A DNA stretch of 64,000 nucleotides from Lactobacillus gasseri ATCC 33323 = JCM 1131. Lineage in GTDB: Bacteria > Bacillota > Bacilli > Lactobacillales > Lactobacillaceae. Both the position numbers and the translations under genes were made by a program. This document shows, one piece after another, positions 33,863-46,289 of the stretch; within the stretch, counting starts at the first letter, position 1; every line of letters begins with the position of its first letter. The stretch is taken from positions 1,054,001 to 1,118,000 of the forward strand of contig NC_008530.1 of NCBI RefSeq assembly GCF_000014425.1, read 5' to 3'. The notes below the pieces were generated by a model, which was given only the letters and a program-made list of their open reading frames with translations, was not told the origin of the DNA and did no database searches.

Positions 33863-34573
33863 CTACCATTCAATTTTTTCAATATCTTGCGGATGAGCGT
33901 TATATTCAATTTGCTTTATTTTTCCATCTTGGATCCTGATAACCTTGTCAGCTATTGGAACTAAAGCTGCATTATGCGTCACAATGATAACTGTTGAATT
34001 TTTCTTTAAACTACGATCTTGTAGAATCTTAAGGACTTTTTTACCAGTCTGATAATCTAAAGCTCCAGTTGGTTCATCACATAACAGTAAAGCTGGATTC
34101 TTAGCAATTGCACGTGCAATCGCAACTCGTTGCTGCTCTCCACCAGAGAGTTGGGATGGGAAGTTATTGATCCTATTTTCAAGCCCCACTTCTTTGAGGG
34201 CAACATCTGCATCAAGCGGATTAGCTACTAACTCATTTGCCAGTTCTACATTTTCTTTAGCGGTTAAATTAGGTATTAAGTTATAAAACTGAAAAACAAA
34301 ACCAATTTTGTTTCTCCGATATTTGGTTAATTCCTTGGCAGAATAGTTTGCAATGTTATTTCCATTAACAATAACTTCTCCCTTAGTAACATTCTCCATA
34401 CCGCCTAAAATATTCAATAAAGTAGATTTCCCGGCACCAGATGATCCTAAAATAATTACTAATTCACCCTGGTCAATATCAAAGCTAAGGTCTTTATTTG
34501 CCCAGACCGTAGTAGCGCCTGTACCATACCTCTTTGAACAGTTTCTTAATTCAATAAAAGCCAATTTATTCAT
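33863..34573 (-). CDS. ABC transporter ATPase, LolD/MacB type
   Basis: A 236-residue ATPase driving the neighbouring FtsX-type permease. Walker A is [17 protein letters not shown] (about residues 42-58), the Q-loop is [19 protein letters not shown], the signature [15 protein letters not shown] and Walker [13 protein letters not shown]. These are the marks of the MacB/LolD subfamily, which acts on substrates in the outer leaflet or outside the membrane rather than moving them through. Permease and ATPase are adjacent and co-oriented; no sensor kinase is present. Confidence 0.9.
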   Translation of the reverse strand: MNKLAFIELRNCSKRYGTGATTVWANKDLSFDIDQGELVIILGSSGAGKSTLLNILGGMENVTKGEVIVNGNNIANYSAKELTKYRRNKIGFVFQFYNLIPNLTAKENVELANELVANPLDADVALKEVGLENRINNFPSQLSGGEQQRVAIARAIAKNPALLLCDEPTGALDYQTGKKVLKILQDRSLKKNSTVIIVTHNAALVPIADKVIRIQDGKIKQIEYNAHPQDIEKIEW

Positions 34574-34669
34574 CCCCTATTTCTAGTCTCCCTATAAATA
34601 TATTGTATGAAAAATTGACCAAATATATGAGTAAAAAGCACTGATATAGAAAGACTTTTAGTAGTTCAA

Positions 34670-34828
34670 TTAATTTTTATTAAAAATAAACTTTACGGCA
34701 ATAAAGGTAAGTATCAAAATAACAAAAATTAAACTTTCTATTATATTGCCGTGCTTAATAGCCAAAATTAAAAAGCCGCACAAAACAAGAAGAGTAACAA
34801 GTTTGCTTAAATTACTCTTAGACTTCAT
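34670..34828 (-). CDS. Small two-helix membrane protein overlapping the AlkD-like gene
   Basis: A 52-codon ORF with two hydrophobic segments (LVTLLVLCGFLILAI and LIFVILILTFIAVKFIF) and basic ends (MKSKSNLSKL, FNKN). Its ATG (34826-34828) overlaps the TGA of the preceding DNA-repair gene in an ATGA arrangement, and GGAAG lies ten bases upstream, so translation is likely coupled. The frame is kept open by ordinary codons in the 250-base gap before the ABC genes. No family recognised; small size leaves some doubt. Confidence 0.55.
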   Translation of the reverse strand: MKSKSNLSKLVTLLVLCGFLILAIKHGNIIESLIFVILILTFIAVKFIFNKN

Positions 34829-35496
34829 GATAAATACTTACTTCCTTCTTTAATTGAAAGAGTTGCCATCTCAGTATGATGCTTGCTAATAAAATTTTTT
34901 ACCCAATCTGGATTAGTTTTAGAATAATCACGTAGTGCCCAGCCAATTGCCTTATTAATAAAGAATTCTGAATTACCCAAGTTGTTTTCTAAAATTGCAT
35001 TTAATAATTCAACATTCATTTTATCTTTACGCAAAAGCTGATGCTCAATTGCTACTCTTCTGACCCAAAAATCGTCATCCTTTGACCAAACTAACATTAA
35101 ATCGCTTACTCGATCATCCCTTAAACCAATATTTCCAATTGGCTTAATTAAACTATCAATTGTATCCCACCATTGTTTAGACTTTACATAATTAAAAATA
35201 TGGTCAATATCTTCAAATTTGAGATATTTTTCTAGTGCAATTAAATAGTCACAAACAAAATATTGAGCTTCACGATGTTCATCTACCCAGGCTTGATCTA
35301 AAAATTTCCAATCAATTTTTTTATTCGCTTTTTCTAACTTAATAAGATCATGATAGCTTTTCCGACGTTCTGGGGTCTTCAAACCATAAAATTTAAACTT
35401 ATTTCTCATATAGCTTTCCATTTGTCTAGCTAGTTCTGGATCACTATTCTCGATTAATTTCTTTCTTAATCGTTGATACTTACTTATTTCTTTCAC
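34825..35496 (-). CDS. AlkD-like DNA alkylation repair protein
   Basis: A 223-residue HEAT-repeat glycosylase-fold protein of the DNA alkylation repair family, which excises N3/N7-alkylated purines. Family marks are MESYMRNKFKFYGLKTPERR near the start, REAQYFVCDYLIAL, KSKQWWDTIDSLI, FWVRRVAIEHQLLRK and FINKAIGWALRDYSKTNPDWV. The C-terminal part keeps the WALR-YSK motif with the substrate-facing aromatic residues. The next gene, a tiny membrane ORF, overlaps the stop. Confidence 0.87.
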   Translation of the reverse strand: MKEISKYQRLRKKLIENSDPELARQMESYMRNKFKFYGLKTPERRKSYHDLIKLEKANKKIDWKFLDQAWVDEHREAQYFVCDYLIALEKYLKFEDIDHIFNYVKSKQWWDTIDSLIKPIGNIGLRDDRVSDLMLVWSKDDDFWVRRVAIEHQLLRKDKMNVELLNAILENNLGNSEFFINKAIGWALRDYSKTNPDWVKNFISKHHTEMATLSIKEGSKYLS

Positions 35497-35654
35497 TTCA
35501 GTTTCCTTACTTGTTAAAATAAATCTAGTACTTAGAAAAGATGATAATCAATGAAAATTTTAGCATAGAAAATTATGTTTCAAACTAATATTCAAACATA
35601 CAAATGTGTGATATCCTTATGTTAAATCTTTCACAAAAAGGAGGAAACTTTTTA

Positions 35655-38393
35655 ATGTCCATCAAGAAGTTAGAAAACAGTAGTGACCACGCAATGGTTG
35701 CTGAAGAGGTTAAGATTTTAACCAACTTGCTTAATGAAAGTACGCGTCAATTGAGCGGCGACGTTGTTTTTAATAAGATCCAAGACTTGATCAAGATTTC
35801 TGCTCAAAAAGACTACGATGCTCTTGAAAAGCAAATTGCTAGTTTAACTAATCAAGAGATGATGGTGGTTGCTCGCTACTTTGCAACCCTTCCCTTATTA
35901 GTTAATATTTCTGAAGATGTAGAATTAGCAAGCGAAGTTAACTTGCTCAACAATACTGATCAAGATTATCTGGGCAAGCTTGAAGATACAATTGATTTAG
36001 TTGCGCAAAAAGAAAACGCTAATGAAATCTTAAAGCATGTTAATGTTGTTCCAGTTTTAACCGCGCACCCTACTCAAGTGCAAAGAAAGACTGTTCTTGA
36101 ACTAACTGACCAGATTCACAACTTATTGCGTAACTACCGCGAAGTTAAAAACGGAACCATCAATCAGGCTGAATGGACTGAAAAGCTCCGTGCATATATT
36201 GAGATTTTAATGCAGACAGACATTATCCGTAGTCACAAGCTGCAAGTATCTAACGAAATTACTAATGTTTTAGCTTACTATCCTAAGGCTTTGATTCCAG
36301 CAATTACCAAATTTACGGCTCGCTATCAAGAATTAGCTAAGAAGTATAACTTAGATCTTAAAGGCGCAACCCCAATTACGATGGGAATGTGGATTGGCGG
36401 CGACCGGGATGGTAATCCTTATGTAACAGCTGACACTTTAAAGTTAAGTGCAAGTTTGCAGAGCCAAGTAATTTTTGAATATTACATCAAAAAGCTAAAT
36501 AAACTTTACCGCACTATCTCAATGTCTACATCTTATATGAAGACTTCCACAGCTGTTGAAAAACTTTCAGCACTTTCAAATGACGATTCACCATTTAGAA
36601 CCAATGAACCTTATCGTCGTGCTTTTTACTATATTGAGAGTCGCTTGCTTCATACTGAGTACCAACTTTTAGGTACAGTAGATAAAAATAGTTTTGTTAA
36701 AAGACGTGACTTAGAAAACTTAGATAAAATTCCTGTTTATAATAATCCTCAAGCTTTTAAAGCAGATCTAATTACGATTAAAGAATCACTTGAACAAGAC
36801 CATGATCAAGCAGTTATCAGAAGTTTCTTCACTGAACTTTTAGAAGCAATTAATATTTTTGGCTTTCATTTGGCAACAATTGATATGCGTCAAGATTCTA
36901 GCGTAAATGAAGCATGTGTTGCAGAGTTACTAAAAAGCGCAGGAATTTGTGACAATTATAGTGAGTTGCCAGAAAAAGAAAAAGTTCAAGTTCTACTTAA
37001 AGAGCTAAATGACGATCCACGCAATCTTCATGCTAATAACAAGCCTAAGTCTGACCTACTTCAAAAAGAATTAAAAATCTACAAGACTGCACGTGAGCTC
37101 AAAGATCGTATCGGTGAAGATGTAATTAAGCAACATATTATTTCGCACACGGAAAGTGTTTCCGATCTTTTAGAACAAGCAATTATGCTTAAAGAATATG
37201 ATCTTTTAGACAATCAAGGTGCTCGCATCCAAGTAGTTCCATTATTTGAAACAGTTGAAGACTTAGAGAACTCGCGTGAAATCATGAAAGAGTTTTTGAA
37301 CTTAGATATTGTTAAAAAATGGCTTGCTTCCCAGAACGATTATCAAGAAATTATGCTCGGCTACTCTGATTCAAACAAAGACGGCGGCTACTTAGCTTCT
37401 TGTTGGAACCTCTATAAGGCTCAAAAAGATTTAACTGCAATGGGCAAGAAATTAGGTGTTAACATTACCTTTATGCATGGACGTGGTGGAACTGTTGGCC
37501 GAGGTGGCGGTCCTTCATATGAAGCCATTACCGCTCAGCCTTTCGGTTCAATTAATGACCGGATTAGAATGACTGAACAAGGTGAAATCATTCAAAATAA
37601 ATATGGTAATCAAGACACTGCCTACTACAACTTAGAAATGCTTGCTTCAGCAACAATCGACCGAATTGTTTCTAAACAAATCGTAAGCGAAGATGACATT
37701 GGCGGATTCCGTGATTCAATGGATAAGATTGTGCTTGACAGCAATAAAGTTTACCGCAAATTAGTTTTTGAAACGCCTGCCTTTCTTGACTATTTCTTGC
37801 AAGCTACACCAATCAAACAAATTTCTAACTTAAATATTGGTTCTCGACCTGCCGCAAGAAAGAAAATCACTGACTTCTCAGGATTAAGAGCTATCCCTTG
37901 GGTCTTCTCCTGGTCACAAAGTCGGATCATGTTTCCAGGTTGGTATGGTGTTGGATCTGCCTTCAAGCATTTTATCGATGCCGATTCTCACAACTTAGAA
38001 ACTTTACAAAAGATGTATCAGGGCTGGCCATTCTTCCACTCTCTACTTTCTAACGTCGATATGGTTTTATCGAAATCTAACATGGATATCGCCAAGCAAT
38101 ATGCGGACCTATGTGAAGATGAAGATACTAAGCAAGTCTTTGATACTATCTACCAAGAATGGAAACTTACCAAAGAAGTTATTCTTCAAATTGAAGGTAA
38201 CAAGGAGCTGCTAGCTGATAATCCAAGCCTGCAAATGAGCTTAAATTACCGGATGCCTTACTTTAACATTCTTAACTACATTCAGATTGAAATGATTAAA
38301 CGTGATCGAGTTGCTGACATCGCCGGAGTTTATGAAAGCATCTTACCAATTACAATTAATGGTGTAACTTCTGGCTTACGTAATTCGGGATAG
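35655..38393 (+). CDS. ppc: Phosphoenolpyruvate carboxylase
   Basis: A 912-residue enzyme making oxaloacetate from PEP and bicarbonate. Visible motifs: [15 protein letters not shown] with the catalytic histidine, [58 protein letters not shown] and the C-terminal LRNSG (usually LRNTG). I use ATG 35655-35657, seven bases after AAAAGGAGG, rather than the upstream frame extension from 35604. In a homolactic organism without a full TCA cycle this is the main supply of aspartate, which the threonine and pyrimidine genes of this window consume. Confidence 0.93.
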   Translation: MSIKKLENSSDHAMVAEEVKILTNLLNESTRQLSGDVVFNKIQDLIKISAQKDYDALEKQIASLTNQEMMVVARYFATLPLLVNISEDVELASEVNLLNNTDQDYLGKLEDTIDLVAQKENANEILKHVNVVPVLTAHPTQVQRKTVLELTDQIHNLLRNYREVKNGTINQAEWTEKLRAYIEILMQTDIIRSHKLQVSNEITNVLAYYPKALIPAITKFTARYQELAKKYNLDLKGATPITMGMWIGGDRDGNPYVTADTLKLSASLQSQVIFEYYIKKLNKLYRTISMSTSYMKTSTAVEKLSALSNDDSPFRTNEPYRRAFYYIESRLLHTEYQLLGTVDKNSFVKRRDLENLDKIPVYNNPQAFKADLITIKESLEQDHDQAVIRSFFTELLEAINIFGFHLATIDMRQDSSVNEACVAELLKSAGICDNYSELPEKEKVQVLLKELNDDPRNLHANNKPKSDLLQKELKIYKTARELKDRIGEDVIKQHIISHTESVSDLLEQAIMLKEYDLLDNQGARIQVVPLFETVEDLENSREIMKEFLNLDIVKKWLASQNDYQEIMLGYSDSNKDGGYLASCWNLYKAQKDLTAMGKKLGVNITFMHGRGGTVGRGGGPSYEAITAQPFGSINDRIRMTEQGEIIQNKYGNQDTAYYNLEMLASATIDRIVSKQIVSEDDIGGFRDSMDKIVLDSNKVYRKLVFETPAFLDYFLQATPIKQISNLNIGSRPAARKKITDFSGLRAIPWVFSWSQSRIMFPGWYGVGSAFKHFIDADSHNLETLQKMYQGWPFFHSLLSNVDMVLSKSNMDIAKQYADLCEDEDTKQVFDTIYQEWKLTKEVILQIEGNKELLADNPSLQMSLNYRMPYFNILNYIQIEMIKRDRVADIAGVYESILPITINGVTSGLRNSG

Positions 38394-38423
38394 TTTTAAG
38401 AAATTTATTTTGAGGGAAGTAAC

Positions 38424-38969
38424 ATGACAAAAGCGCTATTAATTATTGACTATACTAACGATTTTATTGCCGATAATGGTTCACTCACTTGTGGTAAGCC
38501 TGCTCAAGCATTGGAAGATTATTTAATTGAGCTTGCAGATCAGTTTTATGAAAATGGTGACTACGTAATTTTCCCAACCGACGGTCACACGGGTGATAAA
38601 TTCAGCCCTGAGTATAAGCTTTTTCCACCACATAATATCGTTGGCACTCCTGGTCAAGAACTTTATGGTAAATTAAAAGACTGGTACGAAAATCATAAGT
38701 CTAGCGACCGCGTTTATAAATTTAATAAAAATCGCTACTCTTCTTTCCAAAATACCAATCTTGATAACTACCTACGTGAACGTAAAATTGATGATCTTTG
38801 GCTGACTGGTGTATGTACTGACATTTGTGTTCTTCATACAGCAGTGAGTGCCTATAATTTAAACTACGGTATTACAGTCCCAACTAAAGGTGTGACAACA
38901 TTTACTGAGCATGGACAAGAATGGGCATTAGACCACTTCAAGAATTCGCTTGGTGCAACCTTGATCTAA
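38424..38969 (+). CDS. Nicotinamidase/isochorismatase-like hydrolase
   Basis: A 181-residue cysteine hydrolase. ALLIIDYTNDFIADNGSL carries the catalytic Asp, the lysine lies around FNKNRYSSF and the nucleophile in LTGVCTDICVLHTA, the isochorismatase-fold triad. FPTDGHTGDKFSPEYKLFPPHN looks like the metal-binding D-x-H loop of PncA-type nicotinamidases, so NAD salvage is the most likely role. Thirty bases downstream of ppc with its own ribosome binding site GAGGG; probably co-transcribed. Confidence 0.82.
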   Translation: MTKALLIIDYTNDFIADNGSLTCGKPAQALEDYLIELADQFYENGDYVIFPTDGHTGDKFSPEYKLFPPHNIVGTPGQELYGKLKDWYENHKSSDRVYKFNKNRYSSFQNTNLDNYLRERKIDDLWLTGVCTDICVLHTAVSAYNLNYGITVPTKGVTTFTEHGQEWALDHFKNSLGATLI

Positions 38970-39020
38970 GGTTCTGAATTAAGAATAATTACTATACTAA
39001 TGTACAAGTTAAATAATTAA

Positions 39021-39063
39021 AAATAAGCTGTATCATTTCTACAAACAATGATACAGCTTATTT
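39021..39063. terminator. Bidirectional terminator
   Basis: AAATAAGCTGTATCATT (39021-39037) and AATGATACAGCTTATTT (39047-39063) form a perfect 17-bp stem between convergent genes. Confidence 0.8.
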
Positions 39064-39079
39064 TCTTTGCTTAAAATTT

Positions 39080-39616
39080 CTACTTTAAATTGATTAATTC
39101 AATACTATCAACACCATCAATTTCACTGACATTAACTGACACTTGCTCATTAAGTGAAGTTGGAATATTTTTACCAACAAAATCAGCTTTGATCGGTAAT
39201 TCTCGATGTCCCCGATCGACTAAAACCGCTACAGAAATCGACTTTGGTCGTCCATTTGCAATCAGGGCATCCATCGCTGCCCTAATTGTACGACCAGTAT
39301 AGAGAACATCGTCTACTAAAACAACATTTTTATTAGTAATATCTAGATCCATCGGCTCTAAATCAGGTATTTTTTCTTGACTAAAATCTTTTTTTCGATC
39401 ATCCCGATAAGGCGTAATATCTAATTCACCTACTGGAACATCTACTTTTTCGACTTCTTTCAGCCTATCACGCATTCTACGAGCTAAATATACTCCGCGC
39501 GTCTTAATACCAACTAAGACTAGATCTTCTACTCCCTTATTTCTTTCAATAATTTCATACGTAATTCTGACAAGAGCTCGCTTCATTGCAAGCTTGTCCC
39601 AAATTTCTTTTGTCAT
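39080..39616 (-). CDS. pyrR: PyrR paralogue at the end of the pyr operon
   Basis: A 178-residue PyrR-type protein: an RNA-binding attenuator with a uracil phosphoribosyltransferase fold. The PRPP site [21 protein letters not shown] is intact, as are [10 protein letters not shown] and DRGHRELPI. It follows carB by 26 bases and is the last gene of the minus-strand pyr transcript. It is clearly paralogous to the PyrR at 46290-46832 (same length, most motifs identical), so the cluster has one copy at each end. No hairpin of its own separates it from carB. Confidence 0.9.
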   Translation of the reverse strand: MTKEIWDKLAMKRALVRITYEIIERNKGVEDLVLVGIKTRGVYLARRMRDRLKEVEKVDVPVGELDITPYRDDRKKDFSQEKIPDLEPMDLDITNKNVVLVDDVLYTGRTIRAAMDALIANGRPKSISVAVLVDRGHRELPIKADFVGKNIPTSLNEQVSVNVSEIDGVDSIELINLK

Positions 39617-39642
39617 TATATCTCTTCCTTAATCAAGGATTT

Positions 39643-42600
39643 TTATTTTAAGGCGTCTGTCGCAAATGATCTATTTTCAAGAGCAGTTAAAAGAGCATCG
39701 GCTGTGTCAAGAGCAGTTAACAAAGGAACATTTTGTTGAATAGCCATCCGTCTAATAATAAAGCCATCTGAATTCTTTTCAATATCATGTCCCATAGTAT
39801 TAATTACTAAGTCAATCTTTCCATCTCTCAGTTCATTCAAGATATTATCATCTTTATTTTCGCCTTCATGAACTTTAGTTACTAGATCAACATGCAAACC
39901 ATTACTCTTTAAAAATTCAGCTGTACCCTTAGTAGCAAAGATCCGATAGCCAATTCTAGCAAAACGCTTAGCAATCGGTAAAATTTTGTCTTTATCTCTA
40001 TCTTCAATTGTCAATAAAACATTTCCGTTTTCAGGTATCTGCATTTTAGCTCCAGCAAAGGCCTTATAAAGTGCTTTAGCAAAAGTATGGTCGCTTCCCA
40101 TTACTTCACCAGTTGACTTCATTTCAGGTCCAAGATATGAATCAACATCAGCCAACTTACTAAAGCTAAACACAGGAGCCTTAACGCTAATCATTTCTGG
40201 CTCTGGTGCAAGACCATCGCTATAGCCTTGCTCAGCTAAGCTTTCACCCATAATTACTCTAGTTGCAACTTGCGCCATTTCAATTCCGGTTATCTTGCTT
40301 AAAAATGGTACTGTTCTACTTGCCCGAGGGTTTACTTCAATTACGTATACTTCACCATTTCTAACAATAAACTGAATGTTCATAATTCCAACACAGTTAA
40401 GAGTAAGCGCCAATTTCCGAGTAACGTCCATAATCTTCTCTTTAACGTCATCAGTAAATGTTTGCGGAGGATATACCGCCATTGAGTCACCTGAGTGAAC
40501 ACCAGCATGTTCAATGTGTTCCATAATTCCAGGCAACAGAACATCTTTACCATCGCAAATTGCGTCAACGTCACATTCACGGCCATCTAAATAATCATCA
40601 ACTAAAATTGGGTGATCAGCAGCAATATCTACATGATCGTGTAAGTATTCTTCTAGTTCGCTCTTGTTATAAACAATTTCCATTGCTTTTCCACCAAGCA
40701 CATAACTTGGACGAACTAAGACAGGATATCCCAACTCTTCAGCTGCTTTAATTACGCCTTCATGCGTCGTAGCAGTCAATCCTTTTGGTTGATTAAGCTT
40801 AAGCTTTTTAATAATTTGATCAAACAATTCACGGTCTTCTGCACGGTTAAGATCTTTAACTGTCGTTCCTAAAATTTTAACTCCATGTCTTTCTAAACCA
40901 GCTGCAAGGTTAATAGAAGTCTGACCACCAAATTGAACAATAACACCTTCTGGTTTTTCTAAATCACAAACATTCAAAACATCTTCTAAAGTCAAAGGTT
41001 CAAAGTAAAGCTTATCTGAAATTGAGAAGTCAGTTGAAACAGTTTCTGGATTTGAGTTAATTACAATTGCTTCATAGCCCATTTTTTGTAGTGCTTTAAC
41101 ACAGTGAACTGTTGCATAATCAAACTCAACACCCTGTCCAATTCTAATGGGACCAGAACCAATAACAACGACTGATTTCTTACCAGATTTATGTGATTCA
41201 TTTTCACCATCATAAGTTGAATAGAAGTATGGTGTTTTTGATTCAAACTCAGCAGCGCAGGTATCAACCATCTTATAAACCGGGATGATACCATGTTTTT
41301 TACGTAAGTCTCTAACTTGGTCAGCTTTTTCATTCCATAAAGCAGCTATAGTTGGATCGCTAAAACCATATTTTTTAGCTAAACGTAAAGTTTCAAGATC
41401 ATCCTTATTTTCTTTAATGGTCTTTTCCATTTCAACCATATGACTCACAATATCTAAGAAATAAAAGTTGATCTTCGTTAATTCGTGTACATCTTCAAGA
41501 CTATACCCTCTTCTAAAGGCTTCAGCTAAATAAAAGAGACGATCATCTTGTGCTTTAACTAGTTTTTGCTCAATTTCTTCATCACTTGCTTTGTGAGCTT
41601 TTTCTGAATATAAATCTTTTTCATCAATCTCAAGTGACCTTACTGCTTTCTGCATTGCTTCTTCAGCAGTTCGACCAATTGCCATCACTTCACCGGTTGC
41701 TTTCATTTGCGTGCCCAAAGTGCGATCAGCCTTAGAGAACTTATCAAATGGCCAGCGTGGAATTTTGCAGACAACATAGTCTAATGCTGGTTCAAATTCT
41801 GCATAAGTTGTTCCAGTTACTGGGTTCTTAATTTCATCTAAAGTCATTCCGATTGCAATTTTAGCTGCCATCTTGGCAATTGGATAACCGGTTGCTTTTG
41901 AAGCAAGAGCACTCGATCTTGACACTCTTGGATTAACTTCAATCACATCATAATCAAAACTATTTGGATCTAAAGCTAGTTGTACATTACAACCACCTTC
42001 GATCTTAAGAGCACGAATTAAGCGTAATGAACAATCTCTAAGCATTTGGTACTCTTTATCGCTTAAAGTTTGACTAGGTGAAAAGACAATTGAATCTCCC
42101 GTATGAATACCAACCGGATCAAAGTTTTCCATGCAGCAGACAATCATTGCATTATCGTCATGGTCCCGCATTACCTCAAACTCAATTTCTTTATAACCAG
42201 CGATTGATTTTTCAATTAAACATTCAGTCACTGGAGAAAGCTCTAACCCATTCTTAGCGATTTCAGCTAATTCTTCATGACTATGACAGATTCCGCCACC
42301 AGTTCCACCCATTGTAAATGCTGGTCTAACAATGATTGGATAACCGATTTCATCCCCAAATGCTAAAGCATCTTCAACGGTATTAACAGTCTTTGATGGA
42401 GGAACTGGTTCACCTAATTTTTTACATAATTCTTTAAACTTCTCCCTATCTTCTGCTTGTTCAATGGAAGAAAGTTTTGTTCCTAGTAATTCAATATTTA
42501 ATTCGTCTAAAATTCCAGTTTTAGCCAAAGCTAGCGCCATGTTTAATCCAACTTGACCACCAAGAGTTGGCAGGATTGCATCAGGATATTCTTGTCTAAT

Positions 42601-42831
42601 AATTCTTGAAATTGATTCTACTGTTAAAGGTTCAATATAGACCTTATCGGCAATAGTCGTATCAGTCATAATCGTTGCCGGATTTGAATTGACTAAGACA
42701 ACCTCATAGCCCTCTTCTCGAAGAGCTAAGCAGGCTTGAGTACCTGAATAATCAAACTCAGCAGCTTGACCAATAATAATTGGGCCAGAACCAATCACCA
42801 TAATTTTATGAATATCTGTTCTTTTAGGCAT
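39643..42831 (-). CDS. carB: Carbamoyl-phosphate synthase large subunit
   Basis: A 1062-residue subunit that makes carbamoyl phosphate from ammonia, bicarbonate and two ATP. Both duplicated ATP-grasp halves are seen ([20 protein letters not shown] at the start; [19 protein letters not shown] near residue 560), followed by the C-terminal allosteric/MGS-like domain ([19 protein letters not shown]). ATG 42829-42831 starts [14 protein letters not shown] as in other CarB proteins and overlaps carA by eight bases; the longer frame from 42858 lies wholly within carA. Feeds pyrB in this operon. Confidence 0.93.
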   Translation of the reverse strand: MPKRTDIHKIMVIGSGPIIIGQAAEFDYSGTQACLALREEGYEVVLVNSNPATIMTDTTIADKVYIEPLTVESISRIIRQEYPDAILPTLGGQVGLNMALALAKTGILDELNIELLGTKLSSIEQAEDREKFKELCKKLGEPVPPSKTVNTVEDALAFGDEIGYPIIVRPAFTMGGTGGGICHSHEELAEIAKNGLELSPVTECLIEKSIAGYKEIEFEVMRDHDDNAMIVCCMENFDPVGIHTGDSIVFSPSQTLSDKEYQMLRDCSLRLIRALKIEGGCNVQLALDPNSFDYDVIEVNPRVSRSSALASKATGYPIAKMAAKIAIGMTLDEIKNPVTGTTYAEFEPALDYVVCKIPRWPFDKFSKADRTLGTQMKATGEVMAIGRTAEEAMQKAVRSLEIDEKDLYSEKAHKASDEEIEQKLVKAQDDRLFYLAEAFRRGYSLEDVHELTKINFYFLDIVSHMVEMEKTIKENKDDLETLRLAKKYGFSDPTIAALWNEKADQVRDLRKKHGIIPVYKMVDTCAAEFESKTPYFYSTYDGENESHKSGKKSVVVIGSGPIRIGQGVEFDYATVHCVKALQKMGYEAIVINSNPETVSTDFSISDKLYFEPLTLEDVLNVCDLEKPEGVIVQFGGQTSINLAAGLERHGVKILGTTVKDLNRAEDRELFDQIIKKLKLNQPKGLTATTHEGVIKAAEELGYPVLVRPSYVLGGKAMEIVYNKSELEEYLHDHVDIAADHPILVDDYLDGRECDVDAICDGKDVLLPGIMEHIEHAGVHSGDSMAVYPPQTFTDDVKEKIMDVTRKLALTLNCVGIMNIQFIVRNGEVYVIEVNPRASRTVPFLSKITGIEMAQVATRVIMGESLAEQGYSDGLAPEPEMISVKAPVFSFSKLADVDSYLGPEMKSTGEVMGSDHTFAKALYKAFAGAKMQIPENGNVLLTIEDRDKDKILPIAKRFARIGYRIFATKGTAEFLKSNGLHVDLVTKVHEGENKDDNILNELRDGKIDLVINTMGHDIEKNSDGFIIRRMAIQQNVPLLTALDTADALLTALENRSFATDALK

Positions 42832-43912
42832 GACGCTCTTCTTCCTTTCTTTGGTCAATCATTGACATGAAATCATCAAATAATGAATCTTCATCATGAG
42901 GACCTGGTGTTGCATCAGGGTGGAATTGTACTGAAAATGCTGGATACTTTTTATGGCGTAAACCTTCAACAGTCCCGTCATTTACTTCAACATGCGTAAT
43001 CATCAGATTTTCTTTATCAATTGAGGCAGGATCAACTGCATAACCATGATTTTGCGAAGTAAAACCAATATTTCCAGTTGCAATTTCTCGTACTGGATGG
43101 TTAAACCCACGGTGTCCAAATTTCATCTTGTAGGTTTTAGCACCGTTAGCAAGCGCAAAAACTTGGTGCCCCATACAAATTCCAAACAAAGGAACATGTT
43201 TTTCAACTTCTTGAACCATCTTTGCAGCTTCAACCATTTCTTCTGGATCTCCAGGTCCATTAGATAAGAGCACGCCATCTGGATTAAGACTTAAAATTTC
43301 ATCAGCACTTGCAGTGTAAGGTAAAACAATGCAATTACAATCTCTTTCAGCTAACTCTCGTAAAATACTATGCTTAATTCCAAAATCAACTACAACAATG
43401 TTACGTTTAGATCCTGGGACTGGATATGAATTTTTAGTTGAAACGCGGCTAATCACACCTTGAGTAATATTTTTTTCTTTTAATTCTTGAGCAATCTTAA
43501 CAGCATTTTCTTTAGAATCAGTGATCTTTCCTTTTAATGTACCGTGAATTCGAAGCTTTTTAACCAATTCGCGCGTATCAATTCCTTGTAGACCGGGAAT
43601 ATTTAATCTTTCTAAAAATTTTGGCAAAGTTGTTTGCATTCTCCAATTATCAGGATGACGAGCAACTTGATGACATACTACACCCTTAATTTGCGGTTCA
43701 AGTGATTCATAGTCGGCTAAAGTAATCCCATAATTACCAATTAAGGGATTGGTAAAAACTAAAATCTGGTCAGCATAACTTTGATCAGTAATTGCTTCTT
43801 GGTAGCCAGTCATTCCTGTTGTAAAAACAACCTCACCACTACTTTCGCAGTCAGCTCCGAAGCCTTCTCCTTCATAAATACTGCCATCTTCTAAAATTAA
43901 ATAGCGTTTCAT
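42824..43912 (-). CDS. carA: Carbamoyl-phosphate synthase small subunit
   Basis: A 362-residue class I glutamine amidotransferase that supplies ammonia to CarB. The N-terminal [34 protein letters not shown] is the CarA domain; the glutaminase nucleophile is the cysteine near residue 247 in GICMGHQ, with the His-Glu of the triad in [15 protein letters not shown]. Its ATG overlaps the TGA of pyrC (ATGA) and its end overlaps carB, so the three genes are coupled. Confidence 0.93.
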   Translation of the reverse strand: MKRYLILEDGSIYEGEGFGADCESSGEVVFTTGMTGYQEAITDQSYADQILVFTNPLIGNYGITLADYESLEPQIKGVVCHQVARHPDNWRMQTTLPKFLERLNIPGLQGIDTRELVKKLRIHGTLKGKITDSKENAVKIAQELKEKNITQGVISRVSTKNSYPVPGSKRNIVVVDFGIKHSILRELAERDCNCIVLPYTASADEILSLNPDGVLLSNGPGDPEEMVEAAKMVQEVEKHVPLFGICMGHQVFALANGAKTYKMKFGHRGFNHPVREIATGNIGFTSQNHGYAVDPASIDKENLMITHVEVNDGTVEGLRHKKYPAFSVQFHPDATPGPHDEDSLFDDFMSMIDQRKEEERHA

Positions 43913-45186
43913 TTTGTTCCCCTTTGATATACAACTTCACCATCGACAAGCGTCATTACTGTTTCGCCATATACTTTTTGACCAGTAAATGGTGTATTTA
44001 CACCTTTTGACTTAAAATCAGCTTCCTTGATTTCGTTTTTATGCTCAATATCAAAAATTGCAACATCGGCATTCTTTCCTGGTTCTAAAACTCCCGCATT
44101 CTCGATTCCAAATACTTTAGCTGGTTTGTCGCTGAGAAGTGCTAATAGCTGCTCAAGGCTTAAAACTTTTTCTTCCTTTACGAATTTAGTATAAAGTGTA
44201 CTAAATGCAGTTTCACTTCCCGTAATTCCAAAAGCGGCATTTTTCATACCGCCTTGTTTTTCACTTTTCGCATGTGGCGCATGATCAGTGGCAATCAAAT
44301 CAATAGTTCCATCTAGTAAGCCAACCAAAAGAGCTGCTTGATCTTCTTTATTTCTTAATGGCGGATTCATTTTAAAGTAACCATTATCTTTAGGAATATC
44401 ACTATCAGTCAATAAAATATGATGCGGGGCAACTTCACAAGTTACGTTGATTCCACGCGCTTTAGCTAGGCGCACCAATTCAACGCTTGTCTTAGTTGAA
44501 ACGTGGCAAATATGATAATGAACTCCAGTTTTTTGTGCTAAAAGCAGGTCACGTGCAATTTGAGTTGTTTCTGCAAGTTCAGTAACTGGCGGTAAATCTA
44601 GCTTCTTCGCTGCTACTCCTTCGTTCACGATTCCTTTATTAAAAAGCGAATCATCTTGGGCGTGAGTTGCAATGATTAAGTTATTTTCTTTAGCCTTTTG
44701 CATTGCTAAATACATGGTTTGTGCAGTCTGTACGCCATGTCCATCATTACTTAAGGCAAAGGCTCCTGCCTTTTTCAAGGCTGCATAATCAGGGATAATA
44801 TCAGTTGTTTCATCATTGGTTATCGGTCCATATTGAAAAATATGAACTACACCTTTGTGTTTATTTTCCTCCACCATCTTTTTCATTAATTCAGGTGTAT
44901 TAGGAACTGGCGTAACATTAGGCATTGCACCTACAGTTGTAAAACCACCACGTGCTGCGGCTTCACTACCAGTCTTAATATCTTCTTTATATGTTTGACC
45001 AGGATCGCGGTAGTGAACATGAACATCAACCAAACCTGGACTAACAAGCATCCCTTGAGCATCAATAATTTTTTCGGCATCCAAATCTGTCCCAATAGCC
45101 TTTATTTTTTTACCTTCAATTAAGACATCAGCCTTAATTAAGCGCCCATTCTGATAAACTGTTCCATTTTTTATTACAGTTGCCAT
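43909..45186 (-). CDS. pyrC: Dihydroorotase
   Basis: A 425-residue zinc amidohydrolase closing carbamoyl-aspartate to dihydroorotate (class I, as in Bacillus). The zinc site [17 protein letters not shown], the lysine-loop region, [14 protein letters not shown] and [13 protein letters not shown] are all present. Its start overlaps the pyrB stop (TAATG) and its stop overlaps carA. Confidence 0.93.
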   Translation of the reverse strand: MATVIKNGTVYQNGRLIKADVLIEGKKIKAIGTDLDAEKIIDAQGMLVSPGLVDVHVHYRDPGQTYKEDIKTGSEAAARGGFTTVGAMPNVTPVPNTPELMKKMVEENKHKGVVHIFQYGPITNDETTDIIPDYAALKKAGAFALSNDGHGVQTAQTMYLAMQKAKENNLIIATHAQDDSLFNKGIVNEGVAAKKLDLPPVTELAETTQIARDLLLAQKTGVHYHICHVSTKTSVELVRLAKARGINVTCEVAPHHILLTDSDIPKDNGYFKMNPPLRNKEDQAALLVGLLDGTIDLIATDHAPHAKSEKQGGMKNAAFGITGSETAFSTLYTKFVKEEKVLSLEQLLALLSDKPAKVFGIENAGVLEPGKNADVAIFDIEHKNEIKEADFKSKGVNTPFTGQKVYGETVMTLVDGEVVYQRGTK

Positions 45187-46142
45187 TAGTTAAGCCCTCC
45201 TAATTTTCTTCCCCGCAAAACTGCTTCAATCATTGCCATTCTCATAAATACACCGTTTTGCATTTGGCGGGTAAACATGCACTTGTCACTTTCAACTAAG
45301 TCACCACTTAACTCAACATCGTGATTAATTGGGCCTGGGTGCATAATAATCGTGTCGGGTTTTAATTCTTGGTAACGCTTATGATTAATTCCATATTCTT
45401 CATGGTATGCTTGGGCATCAAAGTTCTTTTCATTCGGATCATCACTGTGTCTTTCGTGTTGAACTCTCAAGAGCATCATGACATCCATTTCAGGAATTAG
45501 CTTGTCTAATTTTTCATATTTTCCATACTTATCATATTCGCTTGAATACCAATACTCAGGACCTGAGAAGTAGACTTCTGCACCTAGTCTAGTCAACAAT
45601 TCCATATTACTTTTGGCCACACGTGAATTAGTAATGTCGCCAACGATAGCCACTTTCAAGCCTTTAAAATGGCCAAAATGTTCATGAATTGTCATCATAT
45701 CCAATAAGCATTGACTAGGGTGTTGTCCACTTCCGTCACCTGCGTTAATTACGCCAATATTTAAATGTTGGTGCTTTTTTGGATGAATTAAATCTTGATA
45801 GTATTCATTCTGTGAGTGCCGAATCACTTCAATATTTACTCCAACGGCATCCATAATCAAAGAAGTGTCATATAAAGTTTCACCTTTATTAACTGAAGAA
45901 TGTGCTGGATCAAAAGGAATTACTGTTAAACCTAATTTTCTTTCAGCCATTTCAAAACTAGTATGCGTCCTGCTTGAATCTTCAAAAAACATATTTGAAA
46001 TATAAACTGGCTGAGTTAAACGCGGTGTTGCTCCACCATTTTTAAAGTACTCTGCTCGATTAATTAAGGCTTCAACTTCTTCAGCGCTTAAATTTTCTAC
46101 ACTAACAAAATGTGGTAAACTAACAAGATTTAATTTTTCCAT
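45186..46142 (-). CDS. pyrB: Aspartate carbamoyltransferase catalytic subunit
   Basis: A 318-residue enzyme joining carbamoyl phosphate and aspartate. [20 protein letters not shown] is the carbamoyl-phosphate loop (S-x-R-T-H-T), [18 protein letters not shown] and [13 protein letters not shown] are further family motifs, and [17 protein letters not shown] the C-terminal mark. I use ATG 46140-46142 ([12 protein letters not shown]). A PyrR-controlled attenuator lies between it and pyrR (46143-46262), so pyrB onward can be shut off separately. Confidence 0.93.
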   Translation of the reverse strand: MEKLNLVSLPHFVSVENLSAEEVEALINRAEYFKNGGATPRLTQPVYISNMFFEDSSRTHTSFEMAERKLGLTVIPFDPAHSSVNKGETLYDTSLIMDAVGVNIEVIRHSQNEYYQDLIHPKKHQHLNIGVINAGDGSGQHPSQCLLDMMTIHEHFGHFKGLKVAIVGDITNSRVAKSNMELLTRLGAEVYFSGPEYWYSSEYDKYGKYEKLDKLIPEMDVMMLLRVQHERHSDDPNEKNFDAQAYHEEYGINHKRYQELKPDTIIMHPGPINHDVELSGDLVESDKCMFTRQMQNGVFMRMAMIEAVLRGRKLGGLN

Positions 46143-46163
46143 TTTTATATTCTTTCTAAAACA

Positions 46164-46256
46164 AAAGGCCTGAAGCATTTAATTGCTCCAGGCCTATTTT
46201 TCGTATTCTGGTACACGAAAAATATAGCAACCCTTCTGGCCCTCTCTGGAGTCAAT
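46164..46256 (-). promoter_or_regulatory. PyrR-dependent attenuator before pyrB
   Basis: Read on the minus strand: first GACTC-CAGAGA-GGGCC (46241-46253), whose hexaloop matches the PyrR-bound CNGNGA, followed by AGAAGGG; then a terminator AGGCCTGGAGCA/TGCTTCAGGCCT (46166-46177 with 46184-46195) and TTTTG. CTCCAG of the binding hairpin can also pair with CTGGAG in the terminator, giving the antiterminator. PyrR with UMP would free the terminator. Mechanism as in Bacillus; the pairing here is read by eye. Confidence 0.8.
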
Positions 46257-46289
46257 TAAATGGTTGACTATTAAATTAATATTTCCAAA

